A stretch of DNA of 64,000 nt from JBCBDX01 sp039815825 (GCA_039815825.1 JBCBYO010000014.1:7156-71155), one strand, 5' to 3'. Shown: positions 51,322 through 60,718, counted from the stretch's first letter. Numbers and translations are program-made. Notes: generated by a model from the letters alone, not told the origin.

Positions 51322-51480
51322 TTTATTTCCTCCACTATGGTATTTCCCGATCAGGAAACACGCATTACCCAAATCGCCGCGAAAGGGTCAGCCCCGACAC
51401 GAGACGGCGCGACCTATGCAGTAAGGCCGCCGGAGGGTCAAGCGCCGAGACGTAACGCCCACAATGGTTTGGCAAAAAGC

Positions 51481-52725
51481 CTAAGCGGTTTGGACGCTGC
51501 GGCGCGTTGCAAGTGTGTGGATGACCAGCAGAAGAAGGCATGCAGCCGCAATCGGTATCAGGATCAGATTGAGTGCCACCCACCCTGCCTGTGCAGTTTC
51601 CCCAAAGGCGTTGAGCGTGGCCCCGGACATCAAAGATGCGAAAGCAACCGTTGAGAACAATGCAAAGTCATGCACGCCCTGAACTTTGTTCTTCTCGGAA
51701 CGTCTATAGGTATCAGTGATCATGGCGGTCGAACCGATGAAGCCAAAGTTCCATCCGACACCGAGCAATATGAGTGCGAGCCAAAACTGCCACAACTCGA
51801 CGCCCGTTAGCGCAACAAGTCCGCATGTGAGCAGTATGACCAAACCGGCACCGACGATCGCTTCCTTGCCGAAGATGGTTATCAAACGGCCGGTAATGAA
51901 GCTTGGCGCGAACATCGCCATGACATGCCATGAAATTCCCAGCGTCGCTTGATCTATGGACAAACCACAACCAACCATTGCGAGCGGCGCACCCGTCATC
52001 ATGAATGACATCAGCGCATAACTTGTGACGCCGCAGGCAAATGCGATCAGGAAACGTGGTTGGGTGATGATCACACTCAGCGGACGCGCATCACTGTGTG
52101 ATGCTGCAGTCTCCCCAGACTGCTGAAGGCTTCGATCCGATCTTAAAAGAGAAAGCACCCCCATCCCCAGGAAGCCCAAAAACGACACTGCAAAGAACGC
52201 GCCGGCAAACTCGACTGGTGCCATCATATCGCGTGTCAAAATCACGAGCTGGGGCCCTAAGATGGCGGCAATTACGCCTCCTCCCAAAACCCATGCAATT
52301 GCCTTGGGTTTGAAATCGGCGGGAGAGGCATCTGCGGCAGCAAAGCGGAACTGCTGCACAAAAGCGCCGCCAAGTCCCACGACGAGGAGTGCGGTGACAA
52401 GCAACCAAAAATCGCCACGCATGATGGCAAGACCGGCCAAAGCGCCACCAAAAGCGGTCACCAGCGAACCCGTCATGAAGCCGTTTTTGCTACCCACTAA
52501 ACGCATGAACATGGCAGCAGGCATCGCACCTAGCGCTACGCCTACGGTAAAGCCGGTAACAGGCGCTGTCGCCAATGTCTTGTCTGCACCCAGTAGGTAA
52601 TCCCCGGCCAAACCGCCCATCGCCATCATAATGGGTGCGGCAGAGCCGATAACCGCTTGCGCAGACGCGAAAATCAGCGCTGTGCGTTTTGCTTCCTGCA
52701 AGTGTCCAGCATGTGCATCAGACAT
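51481..52725 (-). CDS. MFS transporter
   Basis: 414 aa, 12 predicted membrane helices in two halves with a central loop near residues 200-215 (SDRSLQQSGETAASHSDARP). Helix 2-3 loop has MRLVGSKNGFMTGSL, a weak form of the MFS motif. It belongs to the general major facilitator superfamily; the substrate is unknown. It begins 18 nt after nusB, so it may be in the riboflavin/nusB operon. Similar MFS genes accompany nusB in some Hyphomicrobiales. Confidence 0.88.
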   Translation of the reverse strand: MSDAHAGHLQEAKRTALIFASAQAVIGSAAPIMMAMGGLAGDYLLGADKTLATAPVTGFTVGVALGAMPAAMFMRLVGSKNGFMTGSLVTAFGGALAGLAIMRGDFWLLVTALLVVGLGGAFVQQFRFAAADASPADFKPKAIAWVLGGGVIAAILGPQLVILTRDMMAPVEFAGAFFAVSFLGFLGMGVLSLLRSDRSLQQSGETAASHSDARPLSVIITQPRFLIAFACGVTSYALMSFMMTGAPLAMVGCGLSIDQATLGISWHVMAMFAPSFITGRLITIFGKEAIVGAGLVILLTCGLVALTGVELWQFWLALILLGVGWNFGFIGSTAMITDTYRRSEKNKVQGVHDFALFSTVAFASLMSGATLNAFGETAQAGWVALNLILIPIAAACLLLLVIHTLATRRSVQTA

Positions 52726-52743
52726 TTTTGTTTCCGATTGCGG

Positions 52744-53205
52744 TTAGTTGCGATTTGCGCGAGCAATGCGATCAAGTACAGCGTTCACTGTCTTTGACTC
52801 ATCACCGGCGTCGTAAAATGCATGGGCTATTTCGACATATTCAGAAATGATTACGGGTGTCGGCACATCTTGGCGATGTAGCAATTCGTAGGTGCCACCG
52901 CGCAAGACCGCTCGCAGGGTCCCATCCAATCTGGACAACGACCAACCATCGGCAAGCGCGCCGCGTATAATCGGGTCTATCTTGGTTTGCTGCTCGACAA
53001 CGCCCGACAGTAATGACCTGAACCAGCTAGCGTCAGCAGCAGCCAATTGCTGGCCGTCCAACTCTTTGCCAAGGCGGAAGGTCTCATACTCAGCTGCAGT
53101 TTCCAGGACCCCTTGCCCCGAAAGCTCCATCTGAAACAACGCTTGCACCGCAGCAAGGCGGGCCGCGCCGCGTTTGTTTACGGTTTTGCTGAATTGATCA
53201 GCCAT
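52744..53205 (-). CDS. nusB: Transcription antitermination factor NusB
   Basis: 153 aa all-helical protein. NusB motifs: NKRGAARLAAVQALFQMELSG (about residues 10-30, the RNA-binding arginine-rich helix region) and, near the C-terminus, VIISEYVEIAHAFYDAGDESKTVNAVLDRIAR (spread over about 117-148). It works with NusE/S10 at boxA sites to prevent premature stop of rRNA transcription. ATG 53205 shares a base with the ribH stop; a TTG one codon earlier is possible. It belongs to the ribD-ribE-ribH-nusB group. Confidence 0.96.
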   Translation of the reverse strand: MADQFSKTVNKRGAARLAAVQALFQMELSGQGVLETAAEYETFRLGKELDGQQLAAADASWFRSLLSGVVEQQTKIDPIIRGALADGWSLSRLDGTLRAVLRGGTYELLHRQDVPTPVIISEYVEIAHAFYDAGDESKTVNAVLDRIARANRN

Positions 53206-53636
53206 CAAGCGACGCCAAACTTTTTCTTCAGGTCGATCATGGTTAGCGCCGCTTTAGCCGTGAAGCCGCCTTTATTTTTGCGGTTCCGGTCAGCGCGGTC
53301 CCACGCTTGATCCATATTTTCGACCGTCATAATGCCATTGCCAAGCGCCAAATTTTCAGCGACGGACAAGTCCATCAAGGCGCGAGCTGATTCATTGCAC
53401 ACAATGTCAAAATGATAGGTTTCGCCCCGAATGACCATGCCAAGGACAACATAGCCATCATAATGCTTCTCGCCTTCCATTGCGTAGGCGACAGCTGTGG
53501 GAAGCTCCAGCGCCCCCATTACGGTGACAGTCTCGTACGTTGCACCGGCCTCATCCAACGCTGCCTTGGCACCGTCCAATAGGGCATCGGACAAATCATC
53601 ATAAAACCGCGCTTCGGCGATCAACACATGGGGCAT
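53205..53636 (-). CDS. ribH: 6,7-dimethyl-8-ribityllumazine synthase
   Basis: 143 aa. Family blocks: ALELPTAVAYAM (about residues 42-53), GYVVLGMVIRGETYHFDIVCNESARAL (about 61-87, with the catalytic His in TYHFD), ALGNGIMTVENMDQAWDRAD (about 97-116). It condenses the ribityl-amino-uracil with dihydroxybutanone phosphate. It overlaps nusB by one base and follows ribE by 36 nt. Confidence 0.96.
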   Translation of the reverse strand: MPHVLIAEARFYDDLSDALLDGAKAALDEAGATYETVTVMGALELPTAVAYAMEGEKHYDGYVVLGMVIRGETYHFDIVCNESARALMDLSVAENLALGNGIMTVENMDQAWDRADRNRKNKGGFTAKAALTMIDLKKKFGVA

Positions 53637-53672
53637 TTTTTCACCCAGATCCAGTTTCGTGAGGAGCCGCGC

Positions 53673-54296
53673 TTAGGCTTGTTTTTCCAATTGCGCAAGA
53701 CGGTCAACATAGCGTTTGACATAGCGCGCCAGCATATCAACTTCCAGATTGATCTGGTCGCCAATAGAGGCGGCACCCCAAGTTGTCACTTTCTGGCTAT
53801 GTGCGATTAAAAGTACATCGAAAACCGCGCCTTCAACGGAATTAACGGTCAAAGATGTGCCATCGAGCGTGATGGAACCCTTCGGCGCGATAAAGGGCGA
53901 CAAATCATCTGGCGCGCGCAAAAAAAACCGCCGCGCATCGCCTTCGTCTTGGATGTCGACGATTTCAGCGCATCCGTCGACATGCCCGGAAACCATATGC
54001 CCCCCATACTCGTCGCCAACCTTCATGGCGCGTTCGAGATTAATGTTGGTGCCCTGCGTCCAGCTACTGGCGTTGGTGAGACGAAGTGCTTCTTCCCAAG
54101 CTTCAACCTCAAACCAATGGATGTCGTCGTCTGTGCCGCGTTCCACAACCGTCAGGCAAACCCCAGCACAGGCGATAGATGCGCCAATATCAATGGTCTG
54201 TGGATCGTAGGCGGTGGCGATGCGAAACAGCTTCCCGCTCGGTAGCTGCTTAACGTGATCAACAACCCCAATATCGGTTATAATGCCGGTAAACAT
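53673..54296 (-). CDS. ribE: Riboflavin synthase alpha chain
   Basis: 207 aa. Two lumazine-binding barrels: first starts MFTGIITDIGVV with IACAGVCLTVVE (about residues 41-52), second has GGHMVSGHVDGCAEI (about 98-112) and ITLDGTSLTVNSVE. It makes riboflavin from two lumazine molecules. The start codon overlaps the ribD stop (1 nt), typical of coupled translation. No FMN riboswitch was recognised in the intergenic spaces of this operon. Confidence 0.96.
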   Translation of the reverse strand: MFTGIITDIGVVDHVKQLPSGKLFRIATAYDPQTIDIGASIACAGVCLTVVERGTDDDIHWFEVEAWEEALRLTNASSWTQGTNINLERAMKVGDEYGGHMVSGHVDGCAEIVDIQDEGDARRFFLRAPDDLSPFIAPKGSITLDGTSLTVNSVEGAVFDVLLIAHSQKVTTWGAASIGDQINLEVDMLARYVKRYVDRLAQLEKQA

Positions 54297-55384
54297 CAGC
54301 GCTTCCGTTCATAGTGATGGGCGATGTCTTTGCCATAACGTTCTTGACCCAACGGCGCAAATTCATCGGGAATATTTTGAGGGGTAATCGGAGAGCGCAA
54401 GCCGTGAGCGCCCATTTCCTTATCCGATTGGATCAGCACCAAACGATCGACCAATCCTTCCGCCAAAAACGACCCCGCGAGCTGAGCGCCGCCTTCCAAA
54501 AACACCGATTGGATCCCCATCGCCGCCAAGTCTTCCAAAAGCTCGGGCAATGCCACCTCACCTTCATGTTCGGCGCAGGCGATAATGTTGATGCCCGCTG
54601 CGCGCAAAGCATAGGCGCGGTCGCTTGCCGGTGCACACGTGGCAACCGATGTGGTGATCGTGGCCGCTGTTTCGACGAGCTTCGAGCTCAACGGCAGCTG
54701 AGCCGTCCGATCGACAATGACCCTATGTGGCGATCGATGCTCCATCCCGTCAATACGCACATCGAGCGACGGATTATCAGCCAAGGCAGTGCCTATGCCA
54801 ACCATGATCACATCGTGCTCGGCGCGCATTTTATGAACTTGCTGACGGGTTTCTTCTCCTGTCACAGCAATATTGCCCTGCCCTTTGAGGCCCATCATGC
54901 CATCGGCGCTTACAGCGAGTTTGAGCGTTACGCCGCTACGCTTGAATTCAGATCGGATTAGATAGGCCCATAAAACCGAACGGGCATAGTCTGCCTCGAC
55001 GCCCGTTTCGACCATCACCCCTGCATCCCGAAGAATTGCAAATCCTTTACCCGCCACACGATCATCTGGATCTGACAAAGCGCACACAACGCGTGCCACA
55101 CCGGCATCAACCAATGCGTTGGCGCACGGAGGTGTGCGCCCATGATGCGCGCAAGGTTCCAACGTCACGTAAGCGGTCGCGCCTTTTGCGGCGTCGCCCG
55201 CCTCCGCGAGCGCCTGCGCTTCGGCATGTGGGCGACCGCCGACGGCGGTCACACCGCGCCCAACGACCACGCCATCTTTGACGATGATGGTACCAACCGA
55301 CGGATTGGTCGCCGTTCGCCCTAGGTTTTGGCGTGAAAAGTCTACGGCCGCGCGCAAGAACTTCCGATCAAGCTCAGTCGTCAT
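54296..55384 (-). CDS. ribD: Bifunctional riboflavin deaminase/reductase RibD
   Basis: 362 aa. N-terminal deaminase with zinc ligands His53 (HAEAQA), Cys78 and Cys87 (EPCAHHGRTPPC). C-terminal reductase: KLAVSADGMMGLKGQG (about residues 155-170), HDVIMVGIGTALADNPSLDVR and FLEGGAQLAGSFLAEGLVDRL. It performs two steps between the GTP-cyclohydrolase product and the lumazine precursor. It overlaps nrdR by 11 nt and ribE by 1 nt. ribBA-type genes are not in this window. Confidence 0.96.
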   Translation of the reverse strand: MTTELDRKFLRAAVDFSRQNLGRTATNPSVGTIIVKDGVVVGRGVTAVGGRPHAEAQALAEAGDAAKGATAYVTLEPCAHHGRTPPCANALVDAGVARVVCALSDPDDRVAGKGFAILRDAGVMVETGVEADYARSVLWAYLIRSEFKRSGVTLKLAVSADGMMGLKGQGNIAVTGEETRQQVHKMRAEHDVIMVGIGTALADNPSLDVRIDGMEHRSPHRVIVDRTAQLPLSSKLVETAATITTSVATCAPASDRAYALRAAGINIIACAEHEGEVALPELLEDLAAMGIQSVFLEGGAQLAGSFLAEGLVDRLVLIQSDKEMGAHGLRSPITPQNIPDEFAPLGQERYGKDIAHHYERKR

Positions 55385-55868
55385 GTGTATCGTCTACGTC
55401 ACGTTTGGCCTTACCGCCATTGCGGGACAGTTCACCCAAAAGGTCACGGAAATCATCTGAATCGGAGAAATCCATATAGACCGAAGCGAACCGAACGTAA
55501 GCGACATCGTCCATGCCTTTGAGAACCTCAAGGACCAAATTACCCACATCGTCGGCATGTATATCCTGTTCACCGGAAGACTCCAGTTGCCTTACGATGC
55601 CCGAAACCGCGCGTTCGACCCGGTTCTGATCGACCGGACGTTTTCGCAACGCGACTTCAAATGATCGGGCGAGCTTATCGCGGTCAAACGGCACCTTTCG
55701 GCCGTTACGTTTAATCACGTTCAACTCGCGCAATTGCACACGTTCAAAGGTTGTGAAACGGCCACCGCAGTCAGGGCAAAAACGACGCCTGCGAATGACG
55801 TTGTTATCTTCGGCGGGACGTGAGTCCTTCACCTGAGTGTTTTCATTTGAGCAATAGGGGCAACGCAT
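55374..55868 (-). CDS. nrdR: Transcriptional repressor NrdR
   Basis: 164 aa. Zinc ribbon Cys3, Cys6, Cys31, Cys34 (MRCPYC and FCPDCGGRFTTFE), then an ATP cone domain (about residues 49-139; VIKRNGRKVPFDRDKLARSFEVALRKRPV). It senses ATP/dATP and represses ribonucleotide reductase genes. The tail (from about residue 145) is basic and acidic and probably disordered. Its end overlaps ribD by 11 nt; it follows glyA by 79 nt, a conserved neighbourhood in this order. Confidence 0.97.
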   Translation of the reverse strand: MRCPYCSNENTQVKDSRPAEDNNVIRRRRFCPDCGGRFTTFERVQLRELNVIKRNGRKVPFDRDKLARSFEVALRKRPVDQNRVERAVSGIVRQLESSGEQDIHADDVGNLVLEVLKGMDDVAYVRFASVYMDFSDSDDFRDLLGELSRNGGKAKRDVDDTHDD

Positions 55869-55947
55869 GATGGGCTAGTGGCGCGTCAACCATGAATGGT
55901 CAATGGGTTTTACACTGACCTTTCACAATTGGCGTGTCACCGCTTTC

Positions 55948-57258
55948 TTAAAGGTGCGGATAGATCGGGAAGCGATCTGTCAAAGCGATAACTTTTGCTT
56001 TCACCGCTGCCTCGACGTCACCATTATGCTCTTCGCCATTGGCTTTCAGGCCATCGAGCACCTCAGTGATCAGCTCGCCAACCTGCTGGAATTCTGCAGT
56101 CCCAAAGCCCCTGGTTGTCGCAGCTGGCGTACCCAGACGGATGCCCGATGTGATGGCCGGTTTTTCTGGATCAAATGGCACGCCGTTTTTATTGCACGTG
56201 ATATTGGCACGACCGAGCGATGCTTCTGCAGCTTTACCCGTGATACCCTTCGGACGCAGATCAACAAGCATCAGGTGATTATCGGTCCCGTTGGAGACGA
56301 TATTGCATCCGCCCTTTTCGAGCGTCGCAGCCAATATTTTTGCGTTTTCGACAACTGAGCTCATGTAGGATTTGAACTCAGGATTGAGCGCCTCACCAAA
56401 CGCAACTGCCTTGCCAGCGATGACATGCATCAGCGGACCACCTTGAATGCCCGGGAAGATGGCGGAATTGAATTTTTTGGCCAGCGCTTCATCGTCCGTC
56501 AGGATCATGCCGCCGCGGGGGCCGCGCAGTGTTTTGTGGGTTGTTGTTGTCGCAACATGGGCATGCGGGAACGGGCTTGGGTGAACGCCAGCCGCAACAA
56601 GGCCGGCAAAGTGCGCCATGTCCACCAAAAGATAAGCGCCGACTTCGTCCGCGATTTTGCGGAACGCCTCAAAATCCCAGATGCGGCTGTAGGCAGAGCC
56701 ACCCGCGATGATCAATTTCGGCTCATGCTCGACAGCCAATGCACGAACCTGATCCATATCGATGATGCCATCTTGTTGACGCACGCCATATTGGATGGCG
56801 TTAAACCATTTGCCTGATTGGTTTGGCTTGGCGCCGTGCGTCAGGTGGCCACCCGCATCCAGGCTCATACCCAGAATGGTGTCGCCCGGTTTGATCAACG
56901 CTTGAAACACGCCTTGGTTGGCCTGCGACCCCGAGTTGGGCTGCACATTGGCAAATCCGCAGCCGAAGAGCTCTTTCGCGCGTTCGATGGCCAATTCTTC
57001 CGCAATATCGACAAATTCGCAGCCGCCATAATAGCGGCGTCCGGGGTAGCCTTCGGCATACTTGTTGGTCATCACGGAGCCTTGCGCCTCGAGCACGGCC
57101 CGCGAAACAATGTTCTCAGAAGCAATCAGCTCAATCTCATGACGTTGACGACCCAATTCTTTGCCAATGGCATCGGCAATCGCAGGATCGGTTTCAGAAA
57201 GTGCGTTACCGAAGAAACTCGTCGAGAAAGACTGGGCGGCAGCTGCATCATTGGACAT
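55948..57258 (-). CDS. glyA: Serine hydroxymethyltransferase
   Basis: 436 aa. PLP enzyme: IELIASENIVSRAVLEAQGS (about residues 42-61), NKYAEGYPGRRYYGGCEFVD (about 66-85), the PLP lysine in VATTTTHKTLRGPRGG (about 240), ITSGIRLGTPAATTRGF (about 370-386). It interconverts serine and glycine with tetrahydrofolate. The ATG at 57258 has AAGGA upstream; the open frame's extra 19 codons have no counterpart in relatives. It heads the nrdR-rib group, 111 nt behind the ldtP stop. Confidence 0.97.
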   Translation of the reverse strand: MSNDAAAAQSFSTSFFGNALSETDPAIADAIGKELGRQRHEIELIASENIVSRAVLEAQGSVMTNKYAEGYPGRRYYGGCEFVDIAEELAIERAKELFGCGFANVQPNSGSQANQGVFQALIKPGDTILGMSLDAGGHLTHGAKPNQSGKWFNAIQYGVRQQDGIIDMDQVRALAVEHEPKLIIAGGSAYSRIWDFEAFRKIADEVGAYLLVDMAHFAGLVAAGVHPSPFPHAHVATTTTHKTLRGPRGGMILTDDEALAKKFNSAIFPGIQGGPLMHVIAGKAVAFGEALNPEFKSYMSSVVENAKILAATLEKGGCNIVSNGTDNHLMLVDLRPKGITGKAAEASLGRANITCNKNGVPFDPEKPAITSGIRLGTPAATTRGFGTAEFQQVGELITEVLDGLKANGEEHNGDVEAAVKAKVIALTDRFPIYPHL

Positions 57259-57369
57259 TGGAAAATCCTTTTTTCCGGAGCGGGCGTCAAAACGCGTCAA
57301 TACACGCGTTCTCAATGCGTGTCAGCACACTGAACCGCCAAATCACGTCCAATTTTGACAATAAAATGC

Positions 57370-58641
57370 CTAAAGGGTCTGTGTCAGACGCAAAACTGCG
57401 ACACCATCACGGCCGTAAATGTCGTCGCGGAAATGCACAACACCGGCATTGTTGGACCACGCGCTGACGTAAACGAAATAAACAGGAACCTCGACCGGCA
57501 CTGCAATCTCTGTGTTTATGCCGCTGGCAATCACCTGCTCGATGCGCCGACGATTCCAAGTCGGGTCAGTGTCCAACAACCATGAAGTCAATTCGCGGAT
57601 GTTGTGAACGCGAACGCAACCCGATGATTCGAAACGCAAGAACTTGCCAAACAGCGATTGCTGCGGCGTGTCGTGCATATAAACGGCGTGTGGGTTGTAG
57701 AAATTGATTTTCGTTGAGGACATCGCGTTGATCTTGCCCGGATCCTGGCGGAAGCGAAGATCGACGGCCTCTTCGGTCGACCAATCCACTAACTCGGGTG
57801 GCACTTCGTTGTCCTTGTTATCGAACAAGCGGATCTTGTTGCGTGTCAGATATGTTGGATCCTCGCGCATAAGCGGAATGATATCTTTTCGGATAATCGA
57901 CTTTGGCGCTGTCCAATAGGGGTTGAGGATAACCTCATGGATCTTGGATGAGAGAATCGGCGTCTGACGATCAATTTTCCCGACAATAGCTTTGTGGCGC
58001 AGCTCGACGCGGTCATTGCGGACGGCCTCAATGTCTGCGGCCGGTATATTCACCATGACATAGCGGTCACCCAAAAAGCCTGACATCGCGCGTAGGCGAA
58101 CAAGATTTGTTTCCAATTGTCCAAGACGAACGTCTGCAGGAACATTGAGGGCTTGGAGGGTGTAATTCCCGACCACACCGTCTGCCACCATACCATGGCG
58201 CTCTTGGAAGCGCTTCAATGCACCGTCCAAAAATGTGTCGAAGGTAGAGCTGTCCCCCGCATTCCGCGGCAAGTCACCAGAGATGATCAAACGCCGGCGT
58301 AGCTCGCTTACTGCATTATCTTGAACCCCTACGCGCAGCGCTTGTCTTGCGTTCACGCGTGGCCAGCCCCCGCGCGATACAATGTCGCGGTACTGAACCA
58401 TCGCACCTTCAACATAAGATGCCGTTGGCGCTGAAAGTATGGGGAGGCGATTGTTGATTGCCGCTTTATTGCGTGTACCAGACGCATCAAATTGGTCATC
58501 CCAAGCCCCGCGCTGTGGCGATTGCAGGATATCCATGACCGTTGTCTGCGCTGCAGCCGTATTGGCGAGCGCAAGGCCGGCTGCTGATGACAGCGCACCT
58601 CGCAAAAAGTTACGGCGTGTTTCTTTTCTAAATCCAGTCAT
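57370..58641 (-). CDS. ldtP: L,D-transpeptidase (LdtP/YcbB-like), Tat-type signal
   Basis: 423 aa. The N-terminus has ETRRNFLRGALSSAAGLALA, a twin-arginine signal ending near ANTAAAQ (about residue 32). A peptidoglycan-binding domain lies at about residues 105-175 (GVQDNAVSELRRRLIISGDLP, FQERHGMVADGVVGNYTLQALN). The YkuD catalytic domain follows, with YMHDTPQQSLFG and the active-site Cys near 340 in ESSGCVRVHN. It forms 3-3 crosslinks in peptidoglycan. LdtR, its MarR-type regulator in Liberibacter and rhizobia, is encoded at 59642-60154. The symbol follows that pair. Confidence 0.88.
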   Translation of the reverse strand: MTGFRKETRRNFLRGALSSAAGLALANTAAAQTTVMDILQSPQRGAWDDQFDASGTRNKAAINNRLPILSAPTASYVEGAMVQYRDIVSRGGWPRVNARQALRVGVQDNAVSELRRRLIISGDLPRNAGDSSTFDTFLDGALKRFQERHGMVADGVVGNYTLQALNVPADVRLGQLETNLVRLRAMSGFLGDRYVMVNIPAADIEAVRNDRVELRHKAIVGKIDRQTPILSSKIHEVILNPYWTAPKSIIRKDIIPLMREDPTYLTRNKIRLFDNKDNEVPPELVDWSTEEAVDLRFRQDPGKINAMSSTKINFYNPHAVYMHDTPQQSLFGKFLRFESSGCVRVHNIRELTSWLLDTDPTWNRRRIEQVIASGINTEIAVPVEVPVYFVYVSAWSNNAGVVHFRDDIYGRDGVAVLRLTQTL

Positions 58642-58747
58642 GTCCCACTCGCGTATGTGTTTGTGGATATGGCGATTGAAGCTAACGCCGTCAACTTAAC
58701 AAACCGGAAACCATAGTCACGGTTTCGAGAGGCTAAGAAAGTCAATT

Positions 58748-59560
58748 ATGCTGAGTGCCCTGATCATAACATATGCCACAACTTGTGTCGCTTTCACAGG
58801 AATATGGCTAATTAATGTCATGACCAAGAATGCCGGCGTCATTGACTACTATTGGGGACCCGGTTTTGCCGTCATTGCAGCTACACATTTTGCGATACGC
58901 GGCACGATGAGCAACTATGAAACCTTGTTCTTGGCGGCAATCTGTCTTTGGGCGTTTCGCCTCGCACAGCACCTTGTTCGTCGACACCATGCAATGGACG
59001 CCGAAGACGGTCGCTACGCCGCCATGCGCGAAAATGGTGGACCCAATTTCTGGTGGGTGAGCCTTTTCACCATTTTCCTGCTTCAAGCGACCCTTTTATG
59101 GATCATTGCGGTGCCGGTTCATCTGGCTTTCGGCCATGAAGAGCCAGCCAGCGCATTTGTGTTCTATTTGGGGCTTGCAATATTTTTTGTCGGGTTTGTC
59201 TTCGAATGGCTTTCCGACTATCAGCTATCGATCGGCAAGAAGACGCATGGCGCCGAGGGGCGCGATGCCGCACTTTTCCGCAGTGGTTTGTGGGGTATCA
59301 GCCGCCACCCGAATTATGTTGGTGAAATGATCTTGTGGTGGGGTTTGGGTATTAGTGCTTTGGCTCTGTCGGGCAACCCCCTGGCTCTTCTTGGCCCTGT
59401 CCTGCTGTGCACCGTGATGATAGCGATTTCCATCCCGTTGACGGAACAGCATATGGTGCGGACCCGCCCGGCCTACACAGAGTATCAAAAGCGAACACCG
59501 ATGCTATTGGCTTGGCGCCGCGGTCGTGACACCGGAGCTACAGCAGGTGAGATGCGCTAG
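58748..59560 (+). CDS. DUF1295 membrane protein (steroid 5-alpha-reductase-like)
   Basis: 270 aa, six to seven membrane helices. DUF1295 features: NAGVIDYYWGPGF (about residues 28-40) at the start and GLWGISRHPNYVGEMILWWGLGI (about 183-205) near the C-terminus, the NADPH- or substrate-site block shared with 5-alpha reductases and isoprenylcysteine methyltransferases. The actual reaction is unknown. It lies between ldtP and ldtR, on the other strand, and ends in a bidirectional terminator. Confidence 0.88.
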   Translation: MLSALIITYATTCVAFTGIWLINVMTKNAGVIDYYWGPGFAVIAATHFAIRGTMSNYETLFLAAICLWAFRLAQHLVRRHHAMDAEDGRYAAMRENGGPNFWWVSLFTIFLLQATLLWIIAVPVHLAFGHEEPASAFVFYLGLAIFFVGFVFEWLSDYQLSIGKKTHGAEGRDAALFRSGLWGISRHPNYVGEMILWWGLGISALALSGNPLALLGPVLLCTVMIAISIPLTEQHMVRTRPAYTEYQKRTPMLLAWRRGRDTGATAGEMR

Positions 59561-59587
59561 CCCACATTCATTCGTGCGGGACATAAG

Positions 59588-59622
59588 AAAAAGCCGCTGC
59601 GCATAAAGTGCAGCGGCTTTTT
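59588..59622. terminator. Bidirectional intrinsic terminator
   Basis: Perfect stem AAAAAGCCGCTGC/GCAGCGGCTTTTT with a short loop (59588-59622), so both strands have a hairpin plus T-run. It serves the convergent DUF1295 and ldtR genes. Confidence 0.95.
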
Positions 59623-59641
59623 CACTTAAGTCTGATGTTTA

Positions 59642-60154
59642 TTAAAGGCGATAGAGTATCGTGTCGTTCCAAAAGCGATCGAGGCGCTGCATAGCGCGAT
59701 TCATCGCTTTGAATTCATCGGAACCGATACCGCCAACGGCTTCGATAGAAGAAATATGTCGATCGTATAAAGAGCGGACAACCGATGCTACTTCTCTGCC
59801 TTTTTGCGTCAGGCTGATGCGCACCGAACGTTTATCGGCGCTGGATTTTTCGTGGTTGATGAAGCCCATTTCGGTCAGCTTTTTCACATTGTAAGAAACG
59901 TTTGAGCCAAAATAGTAGCCGCGTGAGCGAAGTTCGCCGGCAGTTAGCTCTTCATCACCGATGTTGAAAAGCAAGATTGCCTGAACTGCATTGATGTCGT
60001 TACGGCGGGAACGCTCAAACTCGTCCTTCACCACATCCTGCAGGCGACGGTGGAGACGCTCCACCAGTTGCAAGGCTTCCATGTAGAGATTGCGGATAGC
60101 GTCGTCGCTTTCCATAACGCCACTCGGCGCTGCCATTTTGCTCTCGTTTTTCAT
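59642..60154 (-). CDS. ldtR: MarR-family regulator LdtR
   Basis: 170 aa winged-helix regulator. The segment LQLVERLHRRLQDVVKDEFERSRRNDINAVQAILL (spread over about residues 28-62) and ELTAGELRSRGYYFGSNVSYNVKKL (about 69-93, recognition helix), then DKRSVRISLTQKGREV (wing, about 106-121) and the ending LDRFWNDTILYRL match LdtR of rhizobia and Liberibacter. There LdtR controls an L,D-transpeptidase gene and osmotic tolerance. The ldtP-like gene is one gene away in this window. A phenyl-type effector (benzbromarone was reported as ligand for the Liberibacter protein) cannot be judged here. Confidence 0.85.
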   Translation of the reverse strand: MKNESKMAAPSGVMESDDAIRNLYMEALQLVERLHRRLQDVVKDEFERSRRNDINAVQAILLFNIGDEELTAGELRSRGYYFGSNVSYNVKKLTEMGFINHEKSSADKRSVRISLTQKGREVASVVRSLYDRHISSIEAVGGIGSDEFKAMNRAMQRLDRFWNDTILYRL

Positions 60155-60277
60155 TACGCACTCACTGTTTTGTTGGCGATGTATTCCCGCCTTGTGAGAG
60201 CAACCTAACTGATACGAATAAAATTCGACTTAAACGTGAGCGTTAAAAATCCCTCAATTTTACGGAAGTTTTGCTTA

Positions 60278-60718
60278 TTATCGGGACATCGCTTCGGCAG
60301 CCACATAGCGGCTATAGATCAAATAGCCGCCAACGATTGCCAGGGCTGCGAGTAGTGCGGCATTCATCATCACAAGCGGCATGTTGTCGCCAAATATTCC
60401 CGGCAATGCGCCGTAGGCAACTATCTGAAGCAGTAATACAGCAATCCAAATCGCAACGCCCCAACGGGCCCGCAACCAAAGACCCAACATCGCCACGGGA
60501 AACAACGCTGCCAGCGAGACGTCTAAACCTGATATCGCAGCAACCTGGGTGCCCAAGGCGGCGACGCCGTAAAAACTGGAGATCCCGCTCAAACCAGCCC
60601 AACAGCCAATCGTGCCAATCAAGCACAAGAACGAAGCGCAACGTACAAATACGAGGTAGATGCGTTCCGCTCGCCCGGCCTTTGTAATCGGCTGCACCGT
60701 ATCTAGGACAATTGACAT
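60278..60718 (-). CDS. DUF6163 membrane protein
   Basis: 146 aa with four predicted membrane helices (about residues 24-42, 58-80, 86-103 and 112-135). It matches DUF6163, a small family found between ldtR and hemB in Hyphomicrobiales. The start at 60718 (MSIVLDTVQP) has AGGTGAA directly upstream; the longer open frame overlaps the hemB promoter. It is divergent from hemB across 84 nt. The function is unknown. Confidence 0.8.
   Translation of the reverse strand: MSIVLDTVQPITKAGRAERIYLVFVRCASFLCLIGTIGCWAGLSGISSFYGVAALGTQVAAISGLDVSLAALFPVAMLGLWLRARWGVAIWIAVLLLQIVAYGALPGIFGDNMPLVMMNAALLAALAIVGGYLIYSRYVAAEAMSR

Noticed and set aside
52744..57258. FMN riboswitch before the riboflavin genes
   Set aside because: The genes overlap or are closely spaced and no RFN-type conserved blocks were seen in the gaps.
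55903..57333. Forward frames of 130-171 codons opposite glyA
   Set aside because: Shadow frames of a highly conserved enzyme gene.
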